Program-made: the position numbers and the translations under genes | Assembly: GCF_028649395.1 (NCBI RefSeq) | Contig: NZ_JAQSUW010000002.1 | Span: 1-64,000 of the forward strand | Reading direction: 5' to 3' | Length of the DNA: 64,000 nt | Source: Pseudomonas sp. Gutcm_11s | GTDB lineage: Bacteria; Pseudomonadota; Gammaproteobacteria; Pseudomonadales; Pseudomonadaceae | The notes under the pieces: model-generated | What the model saw: only the letters and a program-made list of their open reading frames with translations | Told to the model about the DNA's origin: nothing | Databases searched by the model: none | In this document: positions 1-9,284 of the stretch, piece after piece | Layout of the letters: every line of letters starts with the position of its first letter | Numbering within the stretch: position 1 is the stretch's first letter

Positions 1-83
1 TTTTCAGATCAGGCTGCGCCGGAACAGGTGCGCATTCTAGGGATTTAGAATCTCCCGTCAACTACTTTTTGAAAGAAGCCGCA

Positions 84-1484
84 TCATGCCTGCATGATCC
101 AGCCCTCTACCCCCATGGCAGCCTGGCGCAGAGCCTCGGAGCGGGTTGGGTGCGGATGGCAAATCAGAGCGATGTCCTCGGACGATGCGGCGAACTCCAT
201 GGCTACGCAATACTCGCCGATCATCTCGCTCACACTCGGCCCCACCATATGCACGCCGAGGATCTCGTCTGTGCCCTCATCGGCCAGCACCTTCACGAAG
301 CCTTCGGTTTCGTGGTTGATCTTGGCGCGACTGTTAGCCGTGAATGGAAACTTACCGACGCGGTAGGCACGCCCTTCTGCCTTGAGTTGTTCCTCGGTCC
401 TGCCGACGCAGGCGACCTCGGGCTTGGTATAGATGACGCTGGGGATAACGTCATAGTTCACCTCGGCAGCCTTGCCGGCGATCTTCTCAATGCAGGCGAT
501 CGCCTCGTCTTCTGCTTTGTGCGCCAGCATCAGCCCTGAAGTGACATCACCGATCACCCATATGCCCGGGATAGATGTCTTGTGATGCTCATTGCTCAGC
601 ATGCCGCGCTTGTCTGTAGCGAGACCCACGATCTCCAATCCCAACCCCTCGGTGTATGGGCGACGCCCGATGGCTACAAGCACATAGTCAGCCTCCAGCA
701 CCTGAGCCGAACCACCTGCGGCCGGCTCGATACTCAGCTCCACCCCTTTGCCTTTCACTACCGCACCGGAGACCTTGCTGCCCAACTTGAAGCTCATACC
801 CTGCTTGCTCAGCGAGCGTTGCAGCGTCTTGGCCGTCTCGTCATCCAGCCCGGGGCAGATGCGATCCAGATACTCGACCACCGTCACCTCGCTGCCAAGC
901 CGGCGCCAGACAGAACCCAGCTCCAGGCCGATGACTCCTGCACCGATCACCACCAGGTGCTTGGGCACCTCCGGCAGCGACAGGGCGCCGGTCGAATCAA
1001 GGATGCGCTGGTTGTCGATGGTCACGCCCGGCAGCGGCGTCGGCTCCGAGCCGGTGGCTATGACTATGTCCTTGGCCTGCAGCTCGGTCTGGCTACCATC
1101 GGCCGCCGTCACCTGCACCCGCCCTGCCCCGGCCAGCTTGCCCCAGCCCTTGATCCACTCGACCTTGTTCTTGCGAAAGAGAAATTCGATGCCCTTGGTC
1201 AGCGCGGCAACGCTCTCGTCCTTCTGCTTCATCATCTGTGGCAGGTTGAGCTTGGGCTTGACCTCGATGCCGAGATTGGCGAACTCCTTGCCGGTCGCTG
1301 CTTCATACAGCTCCGAGGCATGCAGCAATGCCTTGGATGGCATGCAACCGACATTCAGGCAGGTACCGCCAAGCGTCTCCCGCCCCTCCACGCACGCGAC
1401 CTTCAGTCCCAACTGGCCGGCTCGGATGGCCGCGTTGTAGCCGCCAGGCCCACCGCCGATCACCACTACATCGTATGCACTCAT
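84..1484 (-). CDS. lpd3: Dihydrolipoyl dehydrogenase (E3-type)
   Basis: A 466-aa FAD/NAD(P)-disulfide oxidoreductase that reoxidises dihydrolipoamide of 2-oxoacid dehydrogenase or glycine-cleavage complexes with NAD+. The FAD dinucleotide motif GGGPGG lies at residues 10-15. The redox-active disulfide is in GGTCLNVGC (Cys42 and Cys47). A second Rossmann motif ([10 protein letters not shown]) lies near residue 180, and the C-terminal HPHPTRSE supplies the active-site His-Glu pair. Length is normal for the family. It is 18 bp downstream of the MFS gene on the same strand, so the two are probably cotranscribed. No E1 or E2 genes are beside it, so it is a stand-alone E3 paralogue like Pseudomonas Lpd3; the choice among Lpd paralogues is inference. 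Confidence 0.9.
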   Translation of the reverse strand: MSAYDVVVIGGGPGGYNAAIRAGQLGLKVACVEGRETLGGTCLNVGCMPSKALLHASELYEAATGKEFANLGIEVKPKLNLPQMMKQKDESVAALTKGIEFLFRKNKVEWIKGWGKLAGAGRVQVTAADGSQTELQAKDIVIATGSEPTPLPGVTIDNQRILDSTGALSLPEVPKHLVVIGAGVIGLELGSVWRRLGSEVTVVEYLDRICPGLDDETAKTLQRSLSKQGMSFKLGSKVSGAVVKGKGVELSIEPAAGGSAQVLEADYVLVAIGRRPYTEGLGLEIVGLATDKRGMLSNEHHKTSIPGIWVIGDVTSGLMLAHKAEDEAIACIEKIAGKAAEVNYDVIPSVIYTKPEVACVGRTEEQLKAEGRAYRVGKFPFTANSRAKINHETEGFVKVLADEGTDEILGVHMVGPSVSEMIGEYCVAMEFAASSEDIALICHPHPTRSEALRQAAMGVEGWIMQA

Positions 1485-1502
1485 GAGGCACTCCTTGTCG
1501 AA

Positions 1503-2705
1503 TCAGCGACTGGCCGACAACGGCGCGACGCTCGCGCTGCGGCTCAGCAAATGGAAGGCCGCGAAAGCCGCCGTGGCGAACAGGCCATGGAGAAGAACCA
1601 TAGGCCAGGACGTACCGTCCTGCAGCAGGCCAAGCAACACGCCGGCCAGGGTGGCACCGATCATCTGCGAGAAGCCCATGAAGCCAGCCGCCAACCCAGC
1701 GCGATGGGCGTTAGGAATGACAGCACCCGCCACCGAGGCCGGCAGCACCATGCCGCCCCCCAGAGTGACCAGCACCTGCGGCAATGACAGACCAAGCAGC
1801 GAGAGACCAAACAGGCCGTGCACCAGCAGCGTCAACACCGCGCCGCTGCCCACCAGGGCAACGCCGATGGCAACTATGCGTTGCGGGCCCAGCAGCATGA
1901 TCTTTCTCTGAGTGAACAGCGCACCGGCGATGAGGCCGGAGACGATGGCACCGAAGGTCAGTCCGTATTCCGCGGTGCTCAACCCGAGCAGCTTTATATA
2001 GACGGTGGATGACCCAGCGATCACGCAGAACATCGCGCCGTAGGTACAGGCCAGGGTAAGCGCGAAGATGCGTACCGAGCGCCCACGCAGCAGATCGCGG
2101 TAGTCGCCGGCCAGCTTCAGCAGGCGCCCTGCCTTCGGATCGAGAGTCACATTGCTCTCCTTATAGAAGAAGAGCACGGCCAACAACGCGACGGCGCCAA
2201 CCGCCAAGGCGGCCAGCACTGGCGCCTGCCAGCCCCAGTGCTGGGTGAGCAAGCCGCCGAGCATGGGCGCGAGCGCGATAGAGCTGAGCATGCCGATCAC
2301 TGTCAGCGCCAGAGCGGGACCAGCCTGGGCCTGCCACACATCACGGACCACCGCCCGCGCCAATACCAGTGCCGAACAGGCACCCAGTCCCTGCACCGCC
2401 CGCGCGACGATGAACTCGGCGAGATCACTGGCCAGCAGCATACCCCCCGTCGCCAACAAGTAGCCCAGTAGTCCTGCGATCAGCACCGGACGCCGACCGA
2501 GGCGATCGGACAACGGCCCTAAAATCAGCTGCCCCAGGCCAAAGGTGGCCACGAATACCGACAACGCGGCCAGGCTCGCCCCTGGCCTGGCCGTGAAGCC
2601 CTGCTCCAGGTCAGCCAGCGCAGGAATCAGCAGCTGGGTCGAGATCTCGCCCAGCGCCGTCAGTGTCATGAGCATCAGCAGCAAGGCTCTGGAGGGTTTC
2701 GGCAT
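1503..2705 (-). CDS. MFS drug-resistance transporter, Bcr/CflA type
   Basis: A 400-aa inner-membrane major facilitator protein with about twelve hydrophobic segments. The family motif A between helices 2 and 3 is visible (GPLSDRLGRRPVL, about residues 60-73). The VRDVW segment near residue 120 is typical of Bcr/CflA proton-driven exporters. The ATG at 2705 opens directly into a first helix (ALLLMLMTLTALG). It is transcribed away from the thioesterase gene across an AT-rich 113-bp spacer and reads on into the dihydrolipoyl dehydrogenase gene. The substrate cannot be predicted. Confidence 0.85.
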   Translation of the reverse strand: MPKPSRALLLMLMTLTALGEISTQLLIPALADLEQGFTARPGASLAALSVFVATFGLGQLILGPLSDRLGRRPVLIAGLLGYLLATGGMLLASDLAEFIVARAVQGLGACSALVLARAVVRDVWQAQAGPALALTVIGMLSSIALAPMLGGLLTQHWGWQAPVLAALAVGAVALLAVLFFYKESNVTLDPKAGRLLKLAGDYRDLLRGRSVRIFALTLACTYGAMFCVIAGSSTVYIKLLGLSTAEYGLTFGAIVSGLIAGALFTQRKIMLLGPQRIVAIGVALVGSGAVLTLLVHGLFGLSLLGLSLPQVLVTLGGGMVLPASVAGAVIPNAHRAGLAAGFMGFSQMIGATLAGVLLGLLQDGTSWPMVLLHGLFATAAFAAFHLLSRSASVAPLSASR

Positions 2706-2753
2706 GGCATTTCTCCGATATCGCTAGCGACTCTGCAACGGAGTCAGATATTT

Positions 2754-2778
2754 ATATTTCAACCATAATATGAAATAT
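2754..2778. promoter_or_regulatory. AT-rich inverted repeat, candidate operator in divergent promoter
   Basis: ATATTTCA and TGAAATAT form an 8-bp inverted repeat with a 9-bp spacer. It lies between the divergent MFS and thioesterase genes, in the only AT-rich stretch of this neighbourhood. A role as operator or promoter core is inference. Confidence 0.35.
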
Positions 2779-2818
2779 TGAATGAAGTCCATCATCAAAA
2801 TCCTGAAGGAGAAGCCCC

Positions 2819-3358
2819 ATGCAAACCACGTCACGCGAACAAACTCTGGAAATTTGGCTGGAAGCCGAGCGCAGCGCCCGCGCCAGACTTGGCGAGCCGG
2901 GTACGCTGACGCTGAAGCAGGTGAGCGAGTTGACCGCCCAGGAATTCTTCGACCGCATCGGCAGCGGCGAACTGCCCTGCCCGCCCTTCGGCCATCTGGT
3001 CGACTTCGTACCACTGGAATGGGAGCCCGGTCGCTTCTTGTTCCAGGGCACGCCAAACGCCCGCCACTACAACCCGCTGGGCAGCGTGCACGGTGGCTAT
3101 GCGGCAACCCTGCTCGACTCCTGCATGGGCTGCGCGGTGCATACCCGCCTGCAGCCCGGTCAGGGCTATACCACGATGGATCTGCGCATCAGCTACGTAC
3201 GCGCCATCACTGCCAACACCGGTCCGCTGCGCGCCGAAGGGCGCATCGTCCATCTCGGCCGCTCCAGCGCGCTGGCCGAAGGCCGGCTGTATGACGTGGA
3301 CGACCGCCTCTACGCAGTCGGCTCCACCACCTGCATGATTCTCGATTTCCGCAGCTGA
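2819..3358 (+). CDS. PaaI-family hot-dog thioesterase
   Basis: A 179-aa acyl-CoA thioesterase candidate. The catalytic hot-dog signature is clear: HYNPLGSVHGGYAATLLDS, about residues 80-98, with the family's HGG followed by a helix, and TTMDLRISYVRA near residue 120. It has a longer N-terminus than minimal PaaI proteins, common in the PaaI/YigI group. The ATG at 2819 follows GGAGAAGCCCC, a good ribosome binding site. A thiolase gene follows on the same strand, suggesting a role in acyl-CoA turnover, but the acyl group is unknown. Confidence 0.85.
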   Translation: MQTTSREQTLEIWLEAERSARARLGEPGTLTLKQVSELTAQEFFDRIGSGELPCPPFGHLVDFVPLEWEPGRFLFQGTPNARHYNPLGSVHGGYAATLLDSCMGCAVHTRLQPGQGYTTMDLRISYVRAITANTGPLRAEGRIVHLGRSSALAEGRLYDVDDRLYAVGSTTCMILDFRS

Positions 3359-3447
3359 CCGCCTAAGGAACGGCCTGCCCCCATAGGAAAGTCGGGCCAC
3401 CTGCTCTTCTACCGATCAGCACCATAGAAATCGGCAATCGTTAAATG

Positions 3448-3470
3448 ACGGTCGACATGTATGCGACCGT
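3448..3470. promoter_or_regulatory. Inverted repeat upstream of thiolase, candidate operator
   Basis: ACGGTCG and CGACCGT are perfect 7-bp arms separated by 9 bp. The dyad is centred about 79 bp before the thiolase start and just before TTGAAT, which could serve as a -35 element. Spacing and symmetry fit a TetR-type dimer site. The TetR gene downstream of the thiolase is an obvious candidate binder, but this is inference. Confidence 0.4.
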
Positions 3471-3537
3471 TTGAATTACTCCTATCATCTTTCTACGGAC
3501 GGCGAATCCTCGCCTCCCCCACCACAGGACCTCAGCC

Positions 3538-4668
3538 ATGACCTCCATCGTGATCGCCGGCTACGCCCGCTCCCCCTTCCACTTCGCCAAGAAAGGCGGC
3601 CTGATCAACCTGCGCCCCGATGACCTGGCGGCCCAGGTATTGAAGGGGCTGGTCAACAAACTCGATCTCGATCCCAGCCTGCTGGAGGACGTGATCATGG
3701 GCTGTGCCTATCCCGAGGCCGAACAGGGCATGAACATCGCCCGCATCGCCAGCTTCCGCGCCGGCTTCCCTGAAACCCTCGGTGGCGCCACGGTCAACCG
3801 CTTTTGCGGCTCATCCATGACCTCGGTGCACTTCGCTGCCGGGCAAATCATGCTCGGCGCCGGCGAAGCCTTCCTCTGCGCGGGCGTGGAGTCCATGACC
3901 CGCGTGCCCATGGGCGGTTTCAACATCTCGCCCAACCCGGCGCTGATGAGCAGCTTTCCGCAGGTCTACATGGCCATGGGGCACACCGCCGAAGAAGTGG
4001 CCAAGCGCTTCGAAATCAGCCGTGAGGAGCAGGAAGCCATGGCCGTCGAGTCCCATGCCAAGGCCGTGCGTGCCCGCGAGCTTGGCTACTTCAAGGATGA
4101 GATCCTCGCCGTAGAGACTCCGGATGGCGTGATCAACGAAGACGGCTGCATCCGCCCCGGCACCAATGCCGAAGCCCTGGCCGCGCTCAAGCCGGCCTTC
4201 GGTGGCAGCGTGACTGCCGCTACCTCCTCACCACTCACCGACGGCAGTGCCGCGGTACTGGTGTGTACCGAGGACTTCGCCCGCCGCCACAAGCTCGACA
4301 TCCTGGCCCGCATCAAGGCCGTTGCCGTCGGCGGCTGTGCTCCGGAGATCATGGGCATGGGCCCGGTGGTGGCAACCCGCAAGGTGCTGGAGCGCGCCGG
4401 CCTGAGCATCGACGACATCGACCTGGTCGAGATCAACGAAGCCTTCGCCAGCCAGTCCATCGCCTGCGTACGCGAGCTGGGCCTGGACATGGCCAAGGTC
4501 AACATCGATGGCGGCGCCCTCGCCCTCGGCCACCCGCTGGGCGCCACCGGCGCGCGCATCACCGGCAAGGCCGCGTCGCTGCTCAAGCGCACGGGCGGCC
4601 GTTATGCCATCGCCACCCAGTGCATCGCCGGCGGCCAGGGCGTGGCTACGCTGCTCGAAGCAGTCTGA
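3538..4668 (+). CDS. Thiolase (acetyl-CoA acyltransferase)
   Basis: A 376-aa thiolase II-family enzyme that cleaves 3-ketoacyl-CoA or condenses acetyl-CoA. The acylated cysteine is Cys90 in NRFCGSSM, the catalytic His332 lies in GHPLGATGAR, and the second catalytic Cys362 lies in QCIAGGQG. NEAFA is also present. It is slightly shorter than the usual 390-400 aa, with a compact loop domain in the middle, but no catalytic element is missing. It is flanked by a thioesterase and a TetR regulator. A FadA-type beta-oxidation role is more likely than PHB synthesis because no phaB or phaC neighbour is present; this is inference. Confidence 0.9.
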   Translation: MTSIVIAGYARSPFHFAKKGGLINLRPDDLAAQVLKGLVNKLDLDPSLLEDVIMGCAYPEAEQGMNIARIASFRAGFPETLGGATVNRFCGSSMTSVHFAAGQIMLGAGEAFLCAGVESMTRVPMGGFNISPNPALMSSFPQVYMAMGHTAEEVAKRFEISREEQEAMAVESHAKAVRARELGYFKDEILAVETPDGVINEDGCIRPGTNAEALAALKPAFGGSVTAATSSPLTDGSAAVLVCTEDFARRHKLDILARIKAVAVGGCAPEIMGMGPVVATRKVLERAGLSIDDIDLVEINEAFASQSIACVRELGLDMAKVNIDGGALALGHPLGATGARITGKAASLLKRTGGRYAIATQCIAGGQGVATLLEAV

Positions 4669-4696
4669 CGCCCAACTGGGGCTACTCAGCAATCAA

Positions 4697-4727
4697 AGCG
4701 ATCCGGGATGGAATGTCCCGGATCGCT
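4697..4727 (+). terminator. Hairpin after thiolase gene
   Basis: Perfect 12-bp arms AGCGATCCGGGA and TCCCGGATCGCT with a 7-nt loop lie 29 bp after the thiolase stop. No long T-run follows, so termination may be weak or the hairpin may stabilise the 3' end. Confidence 0.5.
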
Positions 4728-4881
4728 CGTTGTAAGCCCCAGATCCCAGCCATTCCAGCTCATTTCGCAAGCTCGAAAACTCTCCCCCCTGAAGGACGCG
4801 GCGGACTGCCGCGCCCGCTCTCGTCGATCCGAGTGTAAGATTAAGGTCAGCATTCCAATTCCTGCCTGGAACTGACTTCTT

Positions 4882-5442
4882 ATGCGCTACCCCGAAGACC
4901 ACAAAGCCAAGACCCACCAACGCATCATCGACGAAGCCGCCCTGCGCTTTCGCCGCGACGGTGTGCTGGCCACCGGGCTGCAGCCACTGATGAAAGCCCT
5001 CGGCCTGACCCACGGCGGTTTCTACGCCCACTTCAAATCCAAGGACGATCTGGTCGAGCAGGCGCTGCAGCAAAGCGCCGACCAGCTCAAGGATGGCCTC
5101 AACGACCTCGACCAGGCAGCGCAGCCGCTGCAGGAACTGATCAAGCGCTACCTGTCCGCCGGCCACTGCCAGTCACCAGGCCTCGGCTGCCCGCTGCCGA
5201 CCATGTCCGCAGAGTTGGGCCAGCGCGGCCAACCCAGCCCGGTCACCGATCGGATCGTGCGCGATCGCCTGCAGATGATTGCCGGCAGTCTTCCCGGCGA
5301 AGATGCCGAGAAGCAAAGCGCGTTGATCCTTTCGGCAATGGTCGGCGCCCTGGTGCTCTCGCGCAGCGTCACTGACCCCGAGTTGGCGGAGCTGCTACGC
5401 GCCGGTACCCGCGACTTGCTGTTGCAGCAAACCGAGGCCTGA
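4882..5442 (+). CDS. TetR-family transcriptional regulator
   Basis: A 186-aa repressor-like protein. The N-terminal helix-turn-helix occupies about residues 10-55, with the family hallmark LTHGGFYAHFKSKDDLVEQAL. The C-terminal part resembles the TetR C-terminal domains of AcuR/YcdC-like regulators (GCPLPTMSAELG). The ATG lies 14 bp after GGAACTGAC. It follows the thiolase gene on the same strand, separated by a hairpin, and ends at a strong bidirectional terminator. It may control the thioesterase-thiolase pair, for which a dyad at 3448-3470 is a candidate site. Confidence 0.85.
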   Translation: MRYPEDHKAKTHQRIIDEAALRFRRDGVLATGLQPLMKALGLTHGGFYAHFKSKDDLVEQALQQSADQLKDGLNDLDQAAQPLQELIKRYLSAGHCQSPGLGCPLPTMSAELGQRGQPSPVTDRIVRDRLQMIAGSLPGEDAEKQSALILSAMVGALVLSRSVTDPELAELLRAGTRDLLLQQTEA

Positions 5443-5453
5443 TTCGCGCCCAC

Positions 5454-5490
5454 AAAAAAAGCCCTCGCGGTCTCCCGCGAGGGCTTTTTA
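5454..5490. terminator. Bidirectional rho-independent terminator
   Basis: A GC-rich stem (GCCCTCGCGG with CCGCGAGGGC, TCTC loop) is flanked by A7 on the left and T5 on the right. It therefore can end both the TetR transcript and the convergent dehydrogenase transcript. Confidence 0.9.
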
Positions 5491-5500
5491 CTTTCCGACC

Positions 5501-6292
5501 TCAGCGCTTGTAGCGCGGCGCCGCCTGGTTACGCGACAGGTTCGGCCCCAGCGCGCCGCGAGCGGCGACAAAGGCCTGCCAGTCGGCGGCATCCGGCAGC
5601 GAGGGGATGGTAATCAGCTCACGCTGATCGAAACCGGCCAACGCCGCATCGACCATCTCGCCAACCTCCATGATCATCTCCGGTGGCAGCTTGCTTTCAT
5701 CCATGCCACTGCGCTCCCAGATCTCGGTGCGGGTCACACCCGGCAACACGGCCTGCACCTGCACGCCCTTGCCCGCCAGCTCGCTGTTCAGGGTCTGGGT
5801 CAGGCTCAGCACATAGGCCTTGGAGGCGCTGTACACGGCGTTGAACATCTCCGGCGCCAGCGCCACCACCGAGGCAACGTTGATGATGGCGCCGCGTCCA
5901 CGAGCGCTGAACTGCTTGGCAGCCACAGAAGCCAGACGGGTCAGCGCGACCACGTTGAGCTGAATCAGCTTCTCGGCCAGGTCCAGATCGGCCTCGGCCA
6001 GGGTGCCGTTGGTGGCGATGCCGGCGTTGTTCACCAGCAGGCCGATCTCGGCGTCGTTGTACAGGCGCTCTTCCACCGCGCTCAACTCGGACTTGTCGCC
6101 CAGGTCAGCCTTGAGCACATCGACCTTCACCCCGTACTCCTGGCTCAGGCGACCAGCCATGGCTTCCAGACGTTGAATATCGCGCGCGACCAGCAGCAGG
6201 TCGTGACCGCGACGCGCCAGGCGCTCGGCGTAGGTGGCACCGATGCCTGCAGATGCGCCAGTGATCAGCGCCTTGCCCAGTTGTTTGCTCAT
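5501..6292 (-). CDS. Short-chain dehydrogenase/reductase (SDR)
   Basis: A 263-aa classical SDR. The cofactor motif TGASAGIG is at about residues 12-19, NNAG follows near residue 88, and the catalytic YxxxK appears as YSASK near residue 155 with the catalytic serine before it (VASVVA). The dinucleotide-binding loop ends in VARD, which with the following Arg suggests NADP(H) preference. It is similar in layout to DltE/YqjQ-type oxidoreductases. It is convergent with the TetR gene. The substrate is unknown. Confidence 0.85.
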   Translation of the reverse strand: MSKQLGKALITGASAGIGATYAERLARRGHDLLLVARDIQRLEAMAGRLSQEYGVKVDVLKADLGDKSELSAVEERLYNDAEIGLLVNNAGIATNGTLAEADLDLAEKLIQLNVVALTRLASVAAKQFSARGRGAIINVASVVALAPEMFNAVYSASKAYVLSLTQTLNSELAGKGVQVQAVLPGVTRTEIWERSGMDESKLPPEMIMEVGEMVDAALAGFDQRELITIPSLPDAADWQAFVAARGALGPNLSRNQAAPRYKR

Positions 6293-6579
6293 CTTCGTCT
6301 CTCCGCTTCTGTGTGGTTGGCCAGCACGTGCTGGATTACGGTCGTCATATTATATTATAGGCGTAATCAAACAAACGCCTTTTCTCAATGGCCACGATAG
6401 AAGCCCACAGCGAAACGCGACTTATGAATATAAAAATAGTCTAAAAAAGTATTTATCTATTCCATTTTTATCAATTAGCTTTGCCCTACCGGACCACCGG
6501 ACAACCCCAAGAAGAACGACATCTGTCCAGTGGCTCGACCTTCCCCGGAACGGTACGCGCCCGCCCGAGGAGCATCACC
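6293..6579 (+). promoter_or_regulatory. AT-rich upstream region of the tau operon
   Basis: This 287-bp spacer lies between the divergent SDR gene and tauA. The part at about 6420-6480 is strongly AT-rich (runs such as TATAAAAATAG and TATTTATC), unlike the GC-rich surroundings. In gammaproteobacteria sulfonate operons are activated by CysB or Cbl bound to such AT-rich segments. I see no single site I can assign with confidence. Confidence 0.4.
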
Positions 6580-7557
6580 ATGAGCATTCCCTTCGCCCGC
6601 CGCCTGCTGGCGGTACTGACGATTTCCAGCCTGAGTCTGAGCGCCCAGGCCGCCGACTTTACCGTTGCCTACCAGACCACCGTCGACCCGGCCAAGGTTG
6701 CCCAGGCCGATGGCGCCTACGAGAAAGCCAGCAAGTCCGAGATCGACTGGCGCAAATTCGACGGTGGCGCCGAAGTGATCACCGCCGTGGCCTCCGGCGA
6801 CGTGCAGATCGGCTACGTCGGCTCCAGCCCGCTGGCTGCCGCGGCCACCCGCCAGCTGCCGGTACAGACATTCCTGATCGCCACCCAGATCGGCGCCGCC
6901 GAGGCCCTGGTCGCCCGTGACGGCAGCAACATCACCAAACCGGAAGACCTGGTCGGCAAGAAAGTCGCAGTGCCCTTCGTCTCCACCGGCCACTACAGCC
7001 TGCTGGCTGCGCTCAAGCACTGGAACATCGACCCGGCCAAGGTGCAGGTCCTCAACCTGGCGCCGCCGGCGATCATCTCCGCCTGGAAGCGCGGCGACAT
7101 CGACGCCACCTACGTGTGGGACCCGGCCCTGGGCGTGGCCAAGGAAAACGGCAAGGTGCTGATCACCTCCGGCGAGCTGAGCGAGCTGGGCGCACCGACC
7201 TTCGACGCCTGGATCGTGCGCAAGGACTTCGCCGAGAAGCACCCGGAAGTGGTCCGCGCCTTCGCCAAGGTCACCCTTGATGCCTACGCCGACTACCGCA
7301 AGGACCCAAAAGCCTGGCTGGCCGACAAGGACAACATCGCCAAGGTGGTGAAACTCTCCGGCGCCAAGGCCGAGGACATCCCGCTGCTGCTGCAGGGCAA
7401 CGTCTTCCCGCTGGCCGCCGACCAGGCCACCGCCCTCGGCGCGCCGACCACCCAGGCCATCACCGACACCGCCAAGTTCCTCAAGGAGCAAGGCAAGGTC
7501 GACGCCGTGCTGCCGGACTACGCGCCCTACGTCAGCAACCAGTACGTCACCAACTGA
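6580..7557 (+). CDS. tauA: Taurine ABC transporter, periplasmic binding protein
   Basis: A 325-aa SsuA/TauA-type solute-binding protein that delivers taurine to the TauBC permease. The start at 6580 follows CGAGGAGC and begins a classical signal peptide (cleavage after AQA, about residue 23). The mature part starts DFTVAYQTTVDPAKVAQADG, typical of TauA, and contains SSPLAAA and KVAVPFVSTGHY, the ligand-contact segments. A longer upstream reading frame exists but lacks a signal sequence at its own start. It is the first gene of tauABCD. Confidence 0.95.
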   Translation: MSIPFARRLLAVLTISSLSLSAQAADFTVAYQTTVDPAKVAQADGAYEKASKSEIDWRKFDGGAEVITAVASGDVQIGYVGSSPLAAAATRQLPVQTFLIATQIGAAEALVARDGSNITKPEDLVGKKVAVPFVSTGHYSLLAALKHWNIDPAKVQVLNLAPPAIISAWKRGDIDATYVWDPALGVAKENGKVLITSGELSELGAPTFDAWIVRKDFAEKHPEVVRAFAKVTLDAYADYRKDPKAWLADKDNIAKVVKLSGAKAEDIPLLLQGNVFPLAADQATALGAPTTQAITDTAKFLKEQGKVDAVLPDYAPYVSNQYVTN

Positions 7558-7656
7558 GCATCGGGCCCTCGCCCGCGATCCTGCCAAGGCCCGCGGGCGA
7601 GGTTCGGCGGCGGCAAGGAGGCCGCCGCCGGATGCACCCACATTAAAGAGAAAGAC

Positions 7657-8439
7657 ATGGCCCTACTCGAACTGGAGCGCATCGGCGCACAGTACCCCGG
7701 CGCGGCCGAACCGGTACTGCAAGACATTTCCCTGACCCTCGGCCCCGAGCAATTGCTGGTGGCCCTGGGCCCTTCCGGCAGCGGCAAGACCAGCCTGCTC
7801 AACCTCATCGCCGGCTTCACGTCCCCCAGCAGCGGGCGCATCAGCCTCGACGGCGTGCCCGTCACCGGCCCCTCCGCCGAGCGCGGCGTGGTGTTCCAGG
7901 ACGACGCCCTGCTGCCCTGGCAGAACGTGCTGGATAACGTCGCCTTCGGCCTGCAGCTGGCCGGTGTGCCACGCGTGCAACGCGAGGCCAAGGCCCGCGA
8001 GCTGTTGGCCCTGGTCGACTTGGCCGGCTTCGAGCAGCGGCGCATCTGGGAACTCTCCGGCGGACAGAAACAGCGCGTCGGCCTGGCCCGCGCCCTGGCC
8101 GCCGAACCACGCGTTCTGCTGATGGACGAACCCTTCGGCGCGCTGGACGCCTTCACCCGCGAGCAGATGCAGGAGTTGCTGCTGCAGGTCTGGCGGCGCA
8201 CCGCCAAGCCAGTGCTGCTGATCACCCACGACATCGAGGAAGCGGTATTCCTCGCCACCGACCTGGTGCTGCTGGCACCCAATCCGGGACGCATCGCCGA
8301 GCGCCTGCACCTCGACTTCGGCAAGCGCTACGCCGCTGGCGAGAGCGCCCGCGCCATCAAGTCCGATCCCGACTTCATCGCCACCCGCGAGCATGTGCTC
8401 GCCCAGGTCTTCGCCGAGCGCCAGAGGAGGCACGCATGA
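7657..8439 (+). CDS. tauB: Taurine ABC transporter, ATP-binding protein
   Basis: A 260-aa ATPase that powers taurine import. Walker [10 protein letters not shown] is at about residues 38-46, the ABC signature LSGGQKQR near residue 132, Walker B LLMDEP near residue 154 and the switch histidine in ITHD near residue 189. It is preceded by AAAGAGAAAGAC. Its stop overlaps the tauC start by 4 bp (ATGA), a translational-coupling arrangement. Confidence 0.95.
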   Translation: MALLELERIGAQYPGAAEPVLQDISLTLGPEQLLVALGPSGSGKTSLLNLIAGFTSPSSGRISLDGVPVTGPSAERGVVFQDDALLPWQNVLDNVAFGLQLAGVPRVQREAKARELLALVDLAGFEQRRIWELSGGQKQRVGLARALAAEPRVLLMDEPFGALDAFTREQMQELLLQVWRRTAKPVLLITHDIEEAVFLATDLVLLAPNPGRIAERLHLDFGKRYAAGESARAIKSDPDFIATREHVLAQVFAERQRRHA

Positions 8440-9269
8440 GCAGCTACGAGTTCGTCTACGCCAAGAGCGAGACCGAGCAGCACACCGCCCGCGCGCCGCG
8501 CCGGCTCAGACTGCTGGCCCTCGGCCTGATCAGCATCGGCAGCCTGCTGTGGGCCTGGTGGGCGGTGACCGCCGCCGGGCTGATCGAGCCGCTGTTCCTG
8601 CCCAGCCCGCAGACCGTGCTGGCGCGCGGCTGGAAACTGATCACCGAGGGCTACCTGGACGCCAGCCTGTGGCAGCACCTGGGCGCCAGCCTCGGGCGCA
8701 TCGGCCTGGCTCTGTTCTTTGCGGTGCTGACTGCCATCCCGCTGGGCATCGCCATCGGCCGCAACCGCGTGGTGCGTGGCCTGGTCGATCCGCTGATCGA
8801 GTTCTACCGGCCGATTCCGCCGCTGGCCTACCTGCCGCTGATCGTCATCTGGTGCGGCATCGGCGAGCTGTCCAAGGTGCTGCTGATCTACCTGGCGATC
8901 TTCGCCCCCATCGTCATCGCCACCGCCACCGGCGTGCGCAGCGTCGACCCGGCCAAGCTGCGCGCCGCCCAGGCCCTCGGCGCCACGCCGGGCCAGCTGA
9001 TCCGCCATGTGGTGCTGCCCAGCGCCCTGCCGGACATCCTCACCGGCGTGCGCATCGGCCTCGGCGTCGGCTGGTCGACCCTGGTAGCCGCCGAGCTGAT
9101 CGCCGCCCAGCGCGGCCTCGGCTTCATGGTGCAGTCGGCGGCGCAGTTCCTGGTCACCGACGTGGTAATCCTCGGCATCCTGCTGATCGCCGTGATCGCC
9201 TTCGCCCTGGAACTGGGCCTGCGCGCCCTGCAACGCAAGCTGGTGCCCTGGCACGGCCAGGCCCACTGA
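8436..9269 (+). CDS. tauC: Taurine ABC transporter, permease
   Basis: A 277-aa inner-membrane permease with about six hydrophobic segments. The cytoplasmic EAA loop contacting TauB is visible ([20 protein letters not shown], about residues 178-197). The first membrane helix follows a cytosolic N-terminus of about 25 residues. It overlaps tauB by 4 bp and lies 15 bp before tauD, supporting one transcript. Confidence 0.95.
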   Translation: MSSYEFVYAKSETEQHTARAPRRLRLLALGLISIGSLLWAWWAVTAAGLIEPLFLPSPQTVLARGWKLITEGYLDASLWQHLGASLGRIGLALFFAVLTAIPLGIAIGRNRVVRGLVDPLIEFYRPIPPLAYLPLIVIWCGIGELSKVLLIYLAIFAPIVIATATGVRSVDPAKLRAAQALGATPGQLIRHVVLPSALPDILTGVRIGLGVGWSTLVAAELIAAQRGLGFMVQSAAQFLVTDVVILGILLIAVIAFALELGLRALQRKLVPWHGQAH

Positions 9270-9284
9270 TTCGGAAGTAGCTGC

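Noticed and set aside
582..1787. Long plus-strand frame opposite lpd
   Set aside because: It is a shadow of the dihydrolipoyl dehydrogenase gene in high-GC DNA. The product is His/Gln/Arg-rich with no domain, and the minus-strand gene explains the region fully.
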